Below, piece by piece: positions 8,462 to 16,998 of a stretch of 64,000 nt of DNA. The notes under the pieces are model-generated. The model had not been told where the DNA came from. It did not search any database and saw only the letters and a list, made by a program, of their open reading frames with translations. Position 1 is the stretch's first letter; every line of letters starts with the position of its first letter. Both the position numbers and the translations under genes were made by a program. The stretch lies in NCBI GenBank assembly GCA_049325275.1, contig JBMOLU010000001.1:496001-560000 (forward strand), given 5' to 3'. Origin of the DNA: CAIQJJ01 sp049325275 (lineage in GTDB: Bacteria > Chloroflexota > Anaerolineae > Anaerolineales > UBA4823).

Positions 8462-9325
8462 TCACCGGTCATCCATCATGCGGCGCTTTTTCCGAAACAC
8501 GATGATTGGGTACTGCCCGTGCTTCCCCAGAAAATGCGGAAAGCGCTCTTCGAGACCATAAAGCAGGCGCAGCAAGAGGCGGCCGCCAAAACGCGCATGA
8601 ATGAACGTGCGCAGAAAGTGAACGTTGACCGTGCGCCACACCAAGATTTCTGCCGGGATGCGGCTGGCAATCTCGCGCTGGAACCAGGCCGCATCGTGTT
8701 TTTTGACGAAAGTTCCCTGGGGCTGTGCTGCCGCTGGCGGGGGGGACGAAGCTTCTGCCTGCGACCTGTCTGCCCGTAAGCGGCGGTAGGCCTTCACCAT
8801 CCCGTTCGCCAGGTTTGCCAACGGAGCGCTGCCCCAGCCGTTGACGATCGCCGCCGAACGTGCGGGGGCAAGCACGCGATAGAGTTCATCGTAGGCGCGG
8901 CCGTGCTCGTCCTGCGGCAAATGATGGATGGTATGCAGCGAAACGACGCCGTCGAACGCATCGGCCTTGAAGGGCAAATTGGCAATATCACAAACGACGA
9001 ACAGACCGTGCGGCCCGATCCGTTTGCGCGCTTCCTGCAGGCCGCCGATCGAGATATCGGCGCAAACGCGGTACCGGTAACCCTTCGAATACGCCAGGTA
9101 CTCCGGGTACTGGATCGGTCCCGAGCCGGCATCGAGCAAAAGGTAGCCCTGCGGATCGAGATGGCGGCCGATGCGCAAATGGCAGGCATGGATATACGCA
9201 GCGCTGACCGGACGCAGGTCTTCATAGTGCGCGTTCTGGTAACGGCGTTCGCCATCGTCGCTTACGCCCACTTCCTGCCAGCCGACCTGGTCATAGAATT
9301 CGCTGACTTGCTGTTTGGTGCTCAA
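8462..9325 (-). CDS. Class I SAM-dependent methyltransferase
   Basis: 287 residues starting with TTG at 9325, supported by AGGA 5-6 nt upstream. SAM motif I is L-L-L-D-A-G-S-G-P near residues 60-70. Motif II has V-C-D-I-A-N-L-P-F and the acidic F-D-G-V-V-S-L-H-T-I-H-H-L-P segment is the usual post-motif of Methyltransf_11-type enzymes. The C-terminal third is less conserved and basic. Acceptor unknown; the position between galE and the PseB-like gene suggests O- or N-methylation of a sugar in the polymer. Confidence 0.82.
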   Translation of the reverse strand: MSTKQQVSEFYDQVGWQEVGVSDDGERRYQNAHYEDLRPVSAAYIHACHLRIGRHLDPQGYLLLDAGSGPIQYPEYLAYSKGYRYRVCADISIGGLQEARKRIGPHGLFVVCDIANLPFKADAFDGVVSLHTIHHLPQDEHGRAYDELYRVLAPARSAAIVNGWGSAPLANLANGMVKAYRRLRADRSQAEASSPPPAAAQPQGTFVKKHDAAWFQREIASRIPAEILVWRTVNVHFLRTFIHARFGGRLLLRLLYGLEERFPHFLGKHGQYPIIVFRKKRRMMDDR

Positions 9326-9374
9326 ATTGATCCTTTAGGTGCCGCGCCAGGAGTTGCCCGATCGCGCGTAACGC

Positions 9375-10388
9375 TCACTCATACCCTTTGGGGTTGTTCG
9401 ACTGCCAACGCCAGGCATCGGCGCACATTTCTTCGAGGCTGTGGGTGGCCTGCCAGTTGAGTTCGCGGTTGGCCTTGGCGGGGTCCGCAAACGAGGTCGG
9501 CAAATCGCCGGGGCGGCGTTCGACGATCTCGTAAGCAATTTTGACGCCGGTGACGCGCTCGAACGTCTGGATCACTTCCAGGACGCTGTTCGGGCGGCCT
9601 GTACCGAGGTTGTAGGCGGCCACGCCGGGCTTTTCGGCCAGCTTTTCGATGGCCCGGACGTGTCCCAGGGCCAGATCGACCACGTGGATGTAATCGCGCA
9701 GGCAGGTGCCGTCGGGGGTGGGGTAGTCGTTGCCGAAGACCTTCAACGACGCCCGGATGCCCACGGCCACCTGGGTCACAAAAGGCAAAAGGTTGAGCGG
9801 CACACCGTTCGGGTCTTCGCCGATGCGCCCGCTGGCGTGGGCGCCGACGGGATTGAAATAGCGCAGCATGATGATGTTGGTGTCGGGTACGGCCACGTGC
9901 CAATCGCGGAAGACCTGCTCCATCATGACCTTCGTCCAACCGTAGGGGTTGGTGGCGGAGGTGCGCATCGTCTCGACCAAAGGCGGCTGGTTGTCCTCGC
10001 CGTAGACGGTGGCCGACGAACTGAAGACAAGGTTCTTGACGCCATGCTTCGCCATCGTCTCGCACAGGTAAATCGTGCCGGTGATGTTGTTATGGTAGTA
10101 ATCCAACGGGCGAGAAACCGATTCACCGACTGCTTTCAGCGCCGCGAAGTGAATGACCGCATCGATTTTGTGCTGCGCAAAAACGGTTTCGAGCGCAGGC
10201 CGGTCGAGCAGATCGACCTTGTGGAAGGTCAGCGTCTTGCCGGTAATTTCCTGTACGCGGCGCAGCGCTTCTTCCTTACTGTTGTAAAGGTTGTCCACCA
10301 CCACCACGTCGTACCCTGCTTGGAGTAATGCCACGCAGGTGTGGCTGCCGATATACCCGGCCCCGCCGGTGACGAGAATAGTCATCAT
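9375..10388 (-). CDS. galE: UDP-glucose 4-epimerase
   Basis: 337 residues, full family length. Rossmann motif V-T-G-G-A-G-Y-I-G-S-H-T at the N-terminus; V-V-V-D-N-L adenosine-binding acid; S-S-S-A-T-V-Y-G and N-P-Y-G-W-T-K carry the catalytic Ser and Tyr-x-x-x-Lys. The T-C-L-R-D-Y-I-H-V-V-D-L-A motif is typical of GalE. It interconverts UDP-glucose and UDP-galactose (or the GlcNAc pair), feeding galactose-type donors to the locus. Start ATG 10388 has GGAG 8 nt upstream. Gaps to both neighbours are about 40-50 nt, consistent with one transcription unit. Confidence 0.93.
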   Translation of the reverse strand: MMTILVTGGAGYIGSHTCVALLQAGYDVVVVDNLYNSKEEALRRVQEITGKTLTFHKVDLLDRPALETVFAQHKIDAVIHFAALKAVGESVSRPLDYYHNNITGTIYLCETMAKHGVKNLVFSSSATVYGEDNQPPLVETMRTSATNPYGWTKVMMEQVFRDWHVAVPDTNIIMLRYFNPVGAHASGRIGEDPNGVPLNLLPFVTQVAVGIRASLKVFGNDYPTPDGTCLRDYIHVVDLALGHVRAIEKLAEKPGVAAYNLGTGRPNSVLEVIQTFERVTGVKIAYEIVERRPGDLPTSFADPAKANRELNWQATHSLEEMCADAWRWQSNNPKGYE

Positions 10389-10428
10389 CGATTGATCTCC
10401 TTTGGATTGCAGAACGTAAACGGTTGAG

Positions 10429-12027
10429 TTACCAAATCACCTTTTCGCCGCACAGATAGCGCAGCGTCTCACCAAATTCTTCCTGGCCCTCGGCGGCCAG
10501 CACGCGCCCCAGCGGCCACGCTTGCAGGTCTTTCCAGAAATGCAGCAGGTGCCAGGGGAAAGGATGAGGATATTCGAAGAAGAAACGGTAGGCATAGTTC
10601 CAGGCCAGGTCCACTTGCTGGCGCGTCAGGCGGTAAGCCTGTGGATCGGCCAGGACCTTCGCCAGCATTTCGAAATAGGCGTTCCAGCTATCGGCGTCAA
10701 GGGTAAAGCCCTTGCCGCGGTAGTGTGTGTTGCCGACCGCAATCGCCGGCACGCCACTCATGGCCAGTTCCATCCCGACGGTGGTGGTGTACACCAGCCC
10801 CAGATCGGCAACTTCAACGATGTCGTAGGTGTTGAGCGGAGCATCGGCCGGAATGAGATAGATGTGCGGCGGCAAATCGGGAACGGCGCGCCTGACCACA
10901 TCGGCCACCGAAGGCCCCTTGGTAATCAACTCCCCGGGGTGAATGCGAATAATCAGTTGCGCTTCCCCGTGTTCGGCAAACCAGCGCACGGTACGCTCCA
11001 GCCACTCGGTCATGCTGTCAGAGAAAACCTGCCGCCCGAGCGTCAGGCTGTCGCCGATGACGTTCGTCGCCAGCAGGACCACCGGGCGCGCGTCCAAGCC
11101 CAGCGTGGTGCGGACTTTCGCGCCGCCTTCCGAAGGTGTCCCCTGCCAGCGGCGGGCAAAGTTTTGCCACAGGCTGGCGCGCTGGCGGGCGGTGAAGAGC
11201 GCCTGCACCTGCTCGATCTGTGCAGCATCCAACGGCCGGCTGCCGCGCGCCGCCCACAGGTCATTCGTCTCCTGGCGCATGACCTCGCCGTCCTGCGCCA
11301 GCCACAGGTGGCCGCACTGTTCGCCGAATTCGTAGGTAACCGTAGGAATTTCCAGGTATCGCGCTGTCTGGTAGACGGCGCCAAACTCAAGGATCGTGCC
11401 GTTGGGAACGACGATAACGTCCGGCTTCTGCGATCTGAGCCAGCCCAGGGCGATGCGGGCAGCCTGGAGATTACGTTCCAGGCGCAGGCGGTAGAGTTCG
11501 CTGCCGGTCGATACGTCTTCAACCTGCAAGGTGTACTGCGTGTCCCGCAAGGAGGTCAGTTCGATGGCTTGCTGTAACGCGCCGGGGAGCGGTGCCGCTT
11601 TATCCATCCCCAAGAATGGGACGAGTTGCAACAATGGTTCGGCCCGGCTGAGCACGCTATAGATGTAAATGCTCTGGCGGCGGGCGTCGAAGCGGTTGAG
11701 CGGCTTCATCCACTCGGCGTAGGGCAGGTAACCCAGGCTGACTTTGTGCATCTGCCCGGCAAAAGCCATGCCCAAGAGGGTGACGTGTTCCAGCCAGTAG
11801 CGTTGGGTGGCGAAGAGAAAGACGTTCTTCGGCGCTGTGCTTTGACGATCGATACCGTGGCGTGCTTCGATGACGTCGGCGACCCAGCCGGGAAGGACGT
11901 TCTGCAAACGAGTCAAATCGAACTTTGCCGAGATGGAACGGCCCGGGTTGCGTACCTGCCAGTAAAGCTCTGGGAACCAGGGAAGGCCGCCCAACGCATC
12001 TTTGAGAGAGGACTTGCTGAGCCTCAT
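10429..12027 (-). CDS. Capsule-polysaccharide-type transferase (GT-B-like), function uncertain
   Basis: 532 residues from ATG 12027, which overlaps the ABC ATPase stop as ATGA. The C-terminal half shows the pattern of capsule synthesis (KpsS/LipB) and related GT-B proteins: V-V-L-L-A-T-N-V-I-G-D, then L-I-I-R-I-H-P-G-E, and a late E-V-A-D-L-G-L-V-Y-T-T-T-V-G-M-E region like the donor site that ends with the acidic residue. The N-terminal half (about 1-280) has P-D-V-I-V-V-P-N-G and Y-E-F-G-E-Q segments, the acceptor-side Rossmann fold. Substrate not readable. Its coupling to Wzt suggests a late step before export, such as adding a lipid-proximal or terminal residue. Confidence 0.7.
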   Translation of the reverse strand: MRLSKSSLKDALGGLPWFPELYWQVRNPGRSISAKFDLTRLQNVLPGWVADVIEARHGIDRQSTAPKNVFLFATQRYWLEHVTLLGMAFAGQMHKVSLGYLPYAEWMKPLNRFDARRQSIYIYSVLSRAEPLLQLVPFLGMDKAAPLPGALQQAIELTSLRDTQYTLQVEDVSTGSELYRLRLERNLQAARIALGWLRSQKPDVIVVPNGTILEFGAVYQTARYLEIPTVTYEFGEQCGHLWLAQDGEVMRQETNDLWAARGSRPLDAAQIEQVQALFTARQRASLWQNFARRWQGTPSEGGAKVRTTLGLDARPVVLLATNVIGDSLTLGRQVFSDSMTEWLERTVRWFAEHGEAQLIIRIHPGELITKGPSVADVVRRAVPDLPPHIYLIPADAPLNTYDIVEVADLGLVYTTTVGMELAMSGVPAIAVGNTHYRGKGFTLDADSWNAYFEMLAKVLADPQAYRLTRQQVDLAWNYAYRFFFEYPHPFPWHLLHFWKDLQAWPLGRVLAAEGQEEFGETLRYLCGEKVIW

Positions 12028-13301
12028 ACTTGCTCGATCTCCCAATCCAAATCTGGCCGCACCGGCCCCAGGCGCGGCTCCGGCCAGTGCTTGCCGGGCG
12101 CGCCGGCGCCATCGATGGTGAAGGACAGGGCCTGTTCGTCCTGAAAATAACGTTTCACCCGAAAGCTGCTGGCATTGACCGCCAACACATAGCGGCCTTC
12201 GTTCAATAAATTCGCCGGGACGTGCGCCCGGCTGATAAAACGCCCGGCCGGGCGCGTGCTGAAGCGGTCGAAGGCCAATGGATCATCGGTATCGAACGAG
12301 GTAAAAACGTACTCGCCACGCATCGTTAGCAGATAGATGCCGACGCGTAGGCCGGTGATGGCGCTGTCCAGCCGGTATTCGACCTCAATGGTGATCGCTT
12401 CGGTTGAACGCAAGGTGTCTACCGCCGCACCCTGGGCGTTGCGCACGCGCAGGGCCAACGGCCTGAACGGCGCACAGTCTGCCGACACTTCATCGCCGGT
12501 CCAAAGGCGCTCGCCCATGCGGTCGAAACCGGCAGCCATGTAGTAATCGACCGCCTGCGGGGTAGCGGCGCGTAAGGCCAGGCGCCCTTTGTCGATCACG
12601 ATCGTCTCTTCGGTCAGGCGCAGGATGGCGCTCATGTTGTGGCTGACGAACAGCACCGTACGCCCCTGCTGGGCTACGTCGCTCATCTTGCCGATGCACT
12701 TCTTCTGGAACTCGGCATCTCCCACCGCCAGAACTTCGTCCACCACCAGGATTTCGGGTTCAAGGTGGGCGGCCACGGCAAAGGCCAGCCGCAGGTACAT
12801 GCCCGACGAATAACGCTTGACGGGTGTGTCGATGAACTGCCCGACTTCCGAAAATTCGACGATCTCATCAAACTTACGGTCGATCTCGGCGCGCCGCATA
12901 CCGAGAATAGCGCCGTTCAGGTAAATATTCTCCCGCCCGGTCAATTCCGGATGAAAACCCGTGCCCACTTCGAGCAGGCTGCCCACCCGCCCGCGCAGCG
13001 TCACCTGGCCGCCGGTTGGTTCGGTGATGCGCGAGAGCACCTTGAGCAGGGTGCTTTTGCCGGCCCCATTGCGCCCGATGATACCGAGCACCTGCCCCTG
13101 CCGGACGTCGAAAGAAACGTCGCGCAGCGCCCAAACGGTATCGGCCGCATCGGCGGCCGGGGCCTGCATGCGCCGGATGGCGCGCAATGGGGCGCCCAGG
13201 GCGTTGGTAATGTTCTCGCTCAACGTCTGGTATTTTTGCGGTGCTAAACCGATGCGATAACGCTTGCTTAAGTTTTCGACGCGAATGACAGGGTCTGGCA
13301 T
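12024..13301 (-). CDS. Polysaccharide ABC exporter, ATP-binding subunit with Wzt-type C-terminal domain
   Basis: 425 residues. Walker A G-R-N-G-A-G-K-S-T at 76-84; signature Y-S-S-G-M at 164-168; Walker B I-L-V-V-D-E at 184-189; H-loop His 221. The E-N-I-Y-L-N-G and G-M-R-R segments are typical of TagH/RfbB/Wzt ATPases. After about residue 250 a beta-rich C-terminal domain follows; in Wzt proteins this domain recognises the finished glycan or its terminal modification. That fits a locus with methyltransferases that could cap chains. It pairs with the permease gene 18 nt upstream. Confidence 0.93.
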   Translation of the reverse strand: MPDPVIRVENLSKRYRIGLAPQKYQTLSENITNALGAPLRAIRRMQAPAADAADTVWALRDVSFDVRQGQVLGIIGRNGAGKSTLLKVLSRITEPTGGQVTLRGRVGSLLEVGTGFHPELTGRENIYLNGAILGMRRAEIDRKFDEIVEFSEVGQFIDTPVKRYSSGMYLRLAFAVAAHLEPEILVVDEVLAVGDAEFQKKCIGKMSDVAQQGRTVLFVSHNMSAILRLTEETIVIDKGRLALRAATPQAVDYYMAAGFDRMGERLWTGDEVSADCAPFRPLALRVRNAQGAAVDTLRSTEAITIEVEYRLDSAITGLRVGIYLLTMRGEYVFTSFDTDDPLAFDRFSTRPAGRFISRAHVPANLLNEGRYVLAVNASSFRVKRYFQDEQALSFTIDGAGAPGKHWPEPRLGPVRPDLDWEIEQV

Positions 13302-13319
13302 AAAAAAGGAAGAGAGAAC

Positions 13320-14189
13320 CTAAATGGTATCGGCGAAGGTGCGTTCCATGCGTTTGAAATACACCAACCCAGAAACCAACAACAGCAGCGCTACCCCGGT
13401 GGAAGCCGCCAACGCCCCGGCCGAAGGCGTGGCCGCATCCAGCAGCGCCCAACGGAAGCCGTTGATCACCCCGGCCATCGGGTTGAGCGCATAGATCACC
13501 CGCCAGGCAAGCGGGACCATGGCGGCCGAATACACCACCGGCGAGACAAACTTCCACACTTCCGCCAGGAAGGGCAGCACATAGCCCACGTCGCGGTATT
13601 GAACGTACAACGCCGACAGCCACAGCGCCACGCCCAGCGCGGCGACCAGGGCCAGCAGCGTGAAAAGCGGCAGCGCCAGCCAGGCCCAACTGAAGGCGAC
13701 CCGGTAGATGCCCGTCAGCGTGTAATAGGCCATCAAGCCCAGCAGGACGGCAAAAGCGATCACGAAATCGACCACGCCGCCCAACACCGAGGCAAGCGGC
13801 ATGATCAGGCGCGGGAAATAAATTTTCGTCACCATATTCTGATGCCCGACCAGCGAACGGCTGGCATCGTTGAGGGCCTTCGTAAACAAGGTAAAGGGCA
13901 GCAAGGCGGCATACGCAAAAAGTGGGTAGGGAATGTCGTTATCCGTCGGCATCTTGGCCAATTCGCCGAAGAAGATGCTAAACACCACCATTTGCAGGAA
14001 AGGCTGCAAGACGGCCCAGGAAACCCCCAGGACGGTCTGTTTGTAACGCACTTTCAGATCGCGCCAGGTCATAAAATAGATCAGCTCGCGGTACACCCAC
14101 AAGTCGCGCAAATTGAGCGCCGCCAGGCCGCGCGTGGGGCGCAAAATGATGGTGGATGAAGAGGCCAATTCTTTCATACGGTTACTCAT
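13320..14189 (-). CDS. Polysaccharide ABC exporter, permease subunit (Wzm/TagG family)
   Basis: About 290 residues with six hydrophobic segments in ABC-2 arrangement. The amphipathic start N-L-R-D-L-W-V-Y-R-E-L-I-Y-F-M-T-W-R-D-L-K-V-R-Y-K-Q (interrupted here for brevity) is the hallmark gate-helix region of Wzm/TagG proteins, followed by T-V-L-G-V-S-W-A-V-L-Q-P. It exports the lipid-linked glycan across the membrane with the downstream ATPase. Start is uncertain: ATG 14189 is given; ATG 14177 or a GTG at 14228 (overlapping the previous stop as GTGA) are possible, and none has a good Shine-Dalgarno. Confidence 0.9.
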   Translation of the reverse strand: MSNRMKELASSSTIILRPTRGLAALNLRDLWVYRELIYFMTWRDLKVRYKQTVLGVSWAVLQPFLQMVVFSIFFGELAKMPTDNDIPYPLFAYAALLPFTLFTKALNDASRSLVGHQNMVTKIYFPRLIMPLASVLGGVVDFVIAFAVLLGLMAYYTLTGIYRVAFSWAWLALPLFTLLALVAALGVALWLSALYVQYRDVGYVLPFLAEVWKFVSPVVYSAAMVPLAWRVIYALNPMAGVINGFRWALLDAATPSAGALAASTGVALLLLVSGLVYFKRMERTFADTI

Positions 14190-14224
14190 AAAACGCTTGT
14201 GGATGCGCTCTGATTTTGTGCCTA

Positions 14225-15247
14225 TCACGCATCACGTCTCACGTTCTTGTACCACTCAATCGTCCGCCGCAGCCCTTCATCGAACGGCATCTGCGCCCGG
14301 AAGCCAAAATACTGTTCGGCGCGGCTCACATCCAGGGCGCGGCGGGGCTGGCCGTTGGGCTTGGACGTGTCCCAGGCGATCTCGCCTTCGAAACCGGTCA
14401 GTTCGGCCACCTTCGTCGCCAGGTCTTTGATGCTGATTTCCATACCCGAGCCCAGGTTGACGGGTTCGTCCCCGTTGTAGCGCTCGGCAGCCAGCACAAT
14501 CCCTTCGGCGGCGTCTTCGGCATAGAAAAATTCACGCGTCGGCGAACCGTCGCCCCACAAGGTCACCCGGCTCTCGCCGCGTTCTTGCGCTTCAATGAAC
14601 TTGCGGATCAAAGCCGGGATCACGTGTCCGGTTTCCAGGTCGAAGTTATCGCGCGGGCCGTAGAGGTTGACCGGCAGCAGAAAGATACCGTTGAAGCCGT
14701 ACTGCTGGCGGTAGGCCTGGGATTGCACCAGCAGCATCTTCTTTGCCAAACCATAGGGGGCGTTAGTTTCTTCCGGGTAGCCGTCCCACAGGTTTTCTTC
14801 CTTGAAGGGGATCGGCGTGAACTTGGGGTAGGCACAAATCGTGCCGATGGTGACGAATTTTTCGACGCCGCGCTGCCAGGCTTCGTGAATCAACTGCACG
14901 CCCATCATCAGGTTGGCATAGAAGAAGTCCGCCGGACGCTGCCGGTTGGCGCCGATGCCCCCGACGAGGGCGGCGAGGTGGATCACGAGGGTCGAGGAAG
15001 GTTGCACGGCCGAAGACTGCACCGCGGACGCCTCTTCAACCTTCAAATGGCCGCTTTCGACATCCGCATACATGCGGCGGATGTCTGCGATATCACACAA
15101 ATCGTATTGTTCGATGCGGGGAACATACACATGGGTGGCGCCGCGTTGGTGTAACTTTCCGATCACGTACGAACCGAGGAAACCGGCCCCGCCTGTGACA
15201 ATGACGCGTTTATTGGTCCAGAAGTTTGAAGGTTGAGAACTTGTCAT
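14225..15247 (-). CDS. fcl: GDP-L-fucose synthase (GDP-4-keto-6-deoxymannose epimerase/reductase)
   Basis: 340 residues. Rossmann motif V-T-G-G-A-G-F-L-G-S; then H-L-A-A-L-V-G-G-I-G-A-N, I-G-T-I-C-A-Y-P and Y-G-L-A-K, all diagnostic for Fcl/WcaG. N-L-Y-G-P-R-D-N-F and the G-S-P-x-R-E-F motif follow. The enzyme converts GDP-4-keto-6-deoxymannose to GDP-L-fucose. The preceding step (GDP-mannose 4,6-dehydratase) is not in this locus. An insert of roughly 20 residues rich in Ser/Val/Glu after residue 60 is unusual. The C-terminal tail NVRRDA and its stop are encoded by a heptamer repeat, closely matching the tail of the RmlD-like protein. Confidence 0.9.
   Translation of the reverse strand: MTSSQPSNFWTNKRVIVTGGAGFLGSYVIGKLHQRGATHVYVPRIEQYDLCDIADIRRMYADVESGHLKVEEASAVQSSAVQPSSTLVIHLAALVGGIGANRQRPADFFYANLMMGVQLIHEAWQRGVEKFVTIGTICAYPKFTPIPFKEENLWDGYPEETNAPYGLAKKMLLVQSQAYRQQYGFNGIFLLPVNLYGPRDNFDLETGHVIPALIRKFIEAQERGESRVTLWGDGSPTREFFYAEDAAEGIVLAAERYNGDEPVNLGSGMEISIKDLATKVAELTGFEGEIAWDTSKPNGQPRRALDVSRAEQYFGFRAQMPFDEGLRRTIEWYKNVRRDA
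14226..14245. repeat. One-sided array of 7-nt repeats (site C)
   Basis: Reads TCACGCA TCACGTC TCACGT on the plus strand and encodes the last residues of the GDP-fucose synthase. Same heptamer family as sites A and B, but here I see no opposing arm. Confidence 0.55.
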
Positions 15248-15249
15248 GG

Positions 15250-16305
15250 TTAACTCACAATGAAATGCGAATTCCGGTAATGGGCGTCCTGCGGGTCGCG
15301 GATCAAGCCCGATTTCAGGGCGTTCAAGACTTCACGGACCCCATCTTCGGCAGTGAATTGGGCCTGAAAGCCCAACTCGGTTTTGATTTTCTCGAACGAG
15401 ACGGTGATGTCGCGCATGTCGCCGCCAAAGGTCATGTCCTTGTAGCTGACGCTGGTTTCTGGCAGGCGCCTGGTGATCAGGCCGACGATATCGTCCTTGC
15501 TGTGGTTACCGGCCTCCGAGCCGAGGTTGAAAACGTCGCTTTTCTCAACCTGTAAACCGAGCAGCAGGCCGCGCACCGCATCCCGCACGTGAATGAACGA
15601 ACGCGAGTAACCCCGTTGGTAAATCAACAAGGCACGGCGCAGGTAAGCATCCAAAACGAACTGGTTGATCAGCGTGTCGAAGCGGGTGCGGGGCGAAACG
15701 CCGTATAAATGCGCCAGGCGGAAAATCACCGGCACGCAGTCGCTGTGCGCCTGGCCGAGCAGGTAACGCTCCGATGCCAGCTTGGTCTCTGCATAAAGCG
15801 ATTGGGCGCTGAGCGGCGACTGCTCCGTCACCACCTTACCATCTGTCGCCAGGGCGTATACGTTGTAGGTGGAGGGGTAAATGAAACGCTTCGCTCCTGC
15901 GGATACTGCCTGCTCGAAGACGCGCTCGGTAGCCTCGACATTGTAACGCCAGGCCACCTGCCGTCCTACCGCCTGGCAGGCCGGGAAACCCACCAGCGCC
16001 GCCAGATGCATCACCCCGTAGGGCGCCGGCCATCCAGCCCGCCCGGCATCGATAACGGCATCGCGGATGACGCGCGGCTCCCAGACATTGACCTTTACGA
16101 AGCGAAAGTTGGGGTCAGAAAAATATGCCAACAGCGATTCCCCGCCGTAAAGCAGGTCATCGACGACGCTTACGCGATACCCCCGGCGCAGCAGTTCGCC
16201 CACCAGCAGCGAGCCAATGTATCCCGCCCCACCGGTGACGATGACGTGGCTGCCGGGCGGCAACGGTGCAACTTCAAGGTGTTCAACAACTTGTCGATCG
16301 ATCAC
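15250..16305 (-). CDS. NAD-dependent epimerase/dehydratase (extended SDR)
   Basis: 351 residues. An N-terminal extension of about 20 residues precedes the Rossmann motif V-T-G-G-A-G-Y-I-G-S. A C-A-L-V-G-like H-L-A-A-L-V-G-F-P-A-C segment, Y-P-S-T-Y-N-V-Y and L-Y-A-E-T-K (Tyr-x-x-x-Lys) complete the SDR site. R-S-F-I-H-V-R-D matches sugar-nucleotide epimerases. The substrate is not identifiable; sequences like this are often annotated as UDP-glucose 4-epimerase-like. Only 2 nt separate it from the GDP-fucose synthase start, so they are co-transcribed. Confidence 0.85.
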   Translation of the reverse strand: MIDRQVVEHLEVAPLPPGSHVIVTGGAGYIGSLLVGELLRRGYRVSVVDDLLYGGESLLAYFSDPNFRFVKVNVWEPRVIRDAVIDAGRAGWPAPYGVMHLAALVGFPACQAVGRQVAWRYNVEATERVFEQAVSAGAKRFIYPSTYNVYALATDGKVVTEQSPLSAQSLYAETKLASERYLLGQAHSDCVPVIFRLAHLYGVSPRTRFDTLINQFVLDAYLRRALLIYQRGYSRSFIHVRDAVRGLLLGLQVEKSDVFNLGSEAGNHSKDDIVGLITRRLPETSVSYKDMTFGGDMRDITVSFEKIKTELGFQAQFTAEDGVREVLNALKSGLIRDPQDAHYRNSHFIVS

Positions 16306-16307
16306 AA

Positions 16308-16865
16308 TCAGCTCCTGGTTTTCAACGCCTGCCCTTCAACCGGAAGAACCAGCGAGATTTTCCACCCGCGCACTTCGAGCGTGGGCAGTTGGGGCGCTTC
16401 GGATACTTCGACACCCTGCTCCAGGCAGGTCAGGCGGCAGATATCGACGATATCGGCGTAGGTGGCGTTACCGTTGGCCGAGTTCGTTTCGTCCCACCTG
16501 CCATCGGCGCCGCCGTCGATGTACAGGGCGTGATAACCGGCTTGCCTGGCCTCGGCCACCAGCTCGCTGGCACGGCGGCGCGTGTTACGGTAGAGCAACA
16601 TCGATTGCTCGATGTAATCGACCGTCAGGCGCGCCCGGTGGGCGATGCCCTCAGGCGTAATGATGTAACGCAGCTTTTTTCGTTCGGCGCGCTTGACCTT
16701 GACATACCCCTTGGAAATCAGGCGCTTCAAATGCCAGTTGACCGTCCCCACGGCCACGCCGAGTTGATCGGCCAGCGAAGCCTGGGAAACGTCGGGATTG
16801 CGCTCGATCTGCTCGAGCAAACCCATGTCACGCGATTCGGTCGTAAACGTATCGTTTAGCATCAT
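16308..16865 (-). CDS. EPS-associated winged-helix (MarR-type) regulator
   Basis: About 186 residues. The first 100 hold a winged helix: L-L-E-Q-I-E-R-N-P-D-V-S-Q helix, then A-D-Q-L-G-V-A-V-G-T-V-N-W-H-L-K-R-L recognition helix, then wing residues G-Y-V-K-V and Y-I-I-T-P-E-G-I-A-H-R-A-R-L-T. This order matches the EPS-associated MarR family. The remainder (about 105-186) is an extra domain I do not recognise. Start ATG 16865 (or 16862) agrees with family length but lacks a Shine-Dalgarno; a TTG at 16952 is also in frame. A strong promoter lies just upstream, and palindromes at 16901-16914 and 16844-16856 could be operators. Likely an autoregulator of the polysaccharide locus. Confidence 0.82.
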   Translation of the reverse strand: MMLNDTFTTESRDMGLLEQIERNPDVSQASLADQLGVAVGTVNWHLKRLISKGYVKVKRAERKKLRYIITPEGIAHRARLTVDYIEQSMLLYRNTRRRASELVAEARQAGYHALYIDGGADGRWDETNSANGNATYADIVDICRLTCLEQGVEVSEAPQLPTLEVRGWKISLVLPVEGQALKTRS

Positions 16866-16900
16866 ACAAAGGGCAGGGCGAGCCTGCACGGCACAAACGA

Positions 16901-16914
16901 CGTTCGTATGAACG
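16901..16914. promoter_or_regulatory. Candidate operator palindrome
   Basis: CGTTC-GTAT-GAACG lies in the transcribed leader between the promoter and the start of the winged-helix regulator. A second palindrome, TAAACG-TAT-CGTTTA type, sits at 16844-16856 just inside the predicted coding start. Operator function is inference. Confidence 0.4.
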
Positions 16915-16959
16915 CCGCCCAGCAGACCCGCCCGATCTATCTCAAAATTCAACTACTGA

Positions 16960-16987
16960 ATTATAACCGCACTTTGCCACAGGTCAA
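16960..16987 (-). promoter_or_regulatory. Sigma70-type promoter for the EPS regulator
   Basis: On the minus strand: -35 TTGACC, 16-nt spacer, -10 TATAAT (perfect). Predicted start near 16953, giving a leader of about 88 nt before ATG 16865. Confidence 0.7.
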
Positions 16988-16998
16988 GAGCACGCCGG

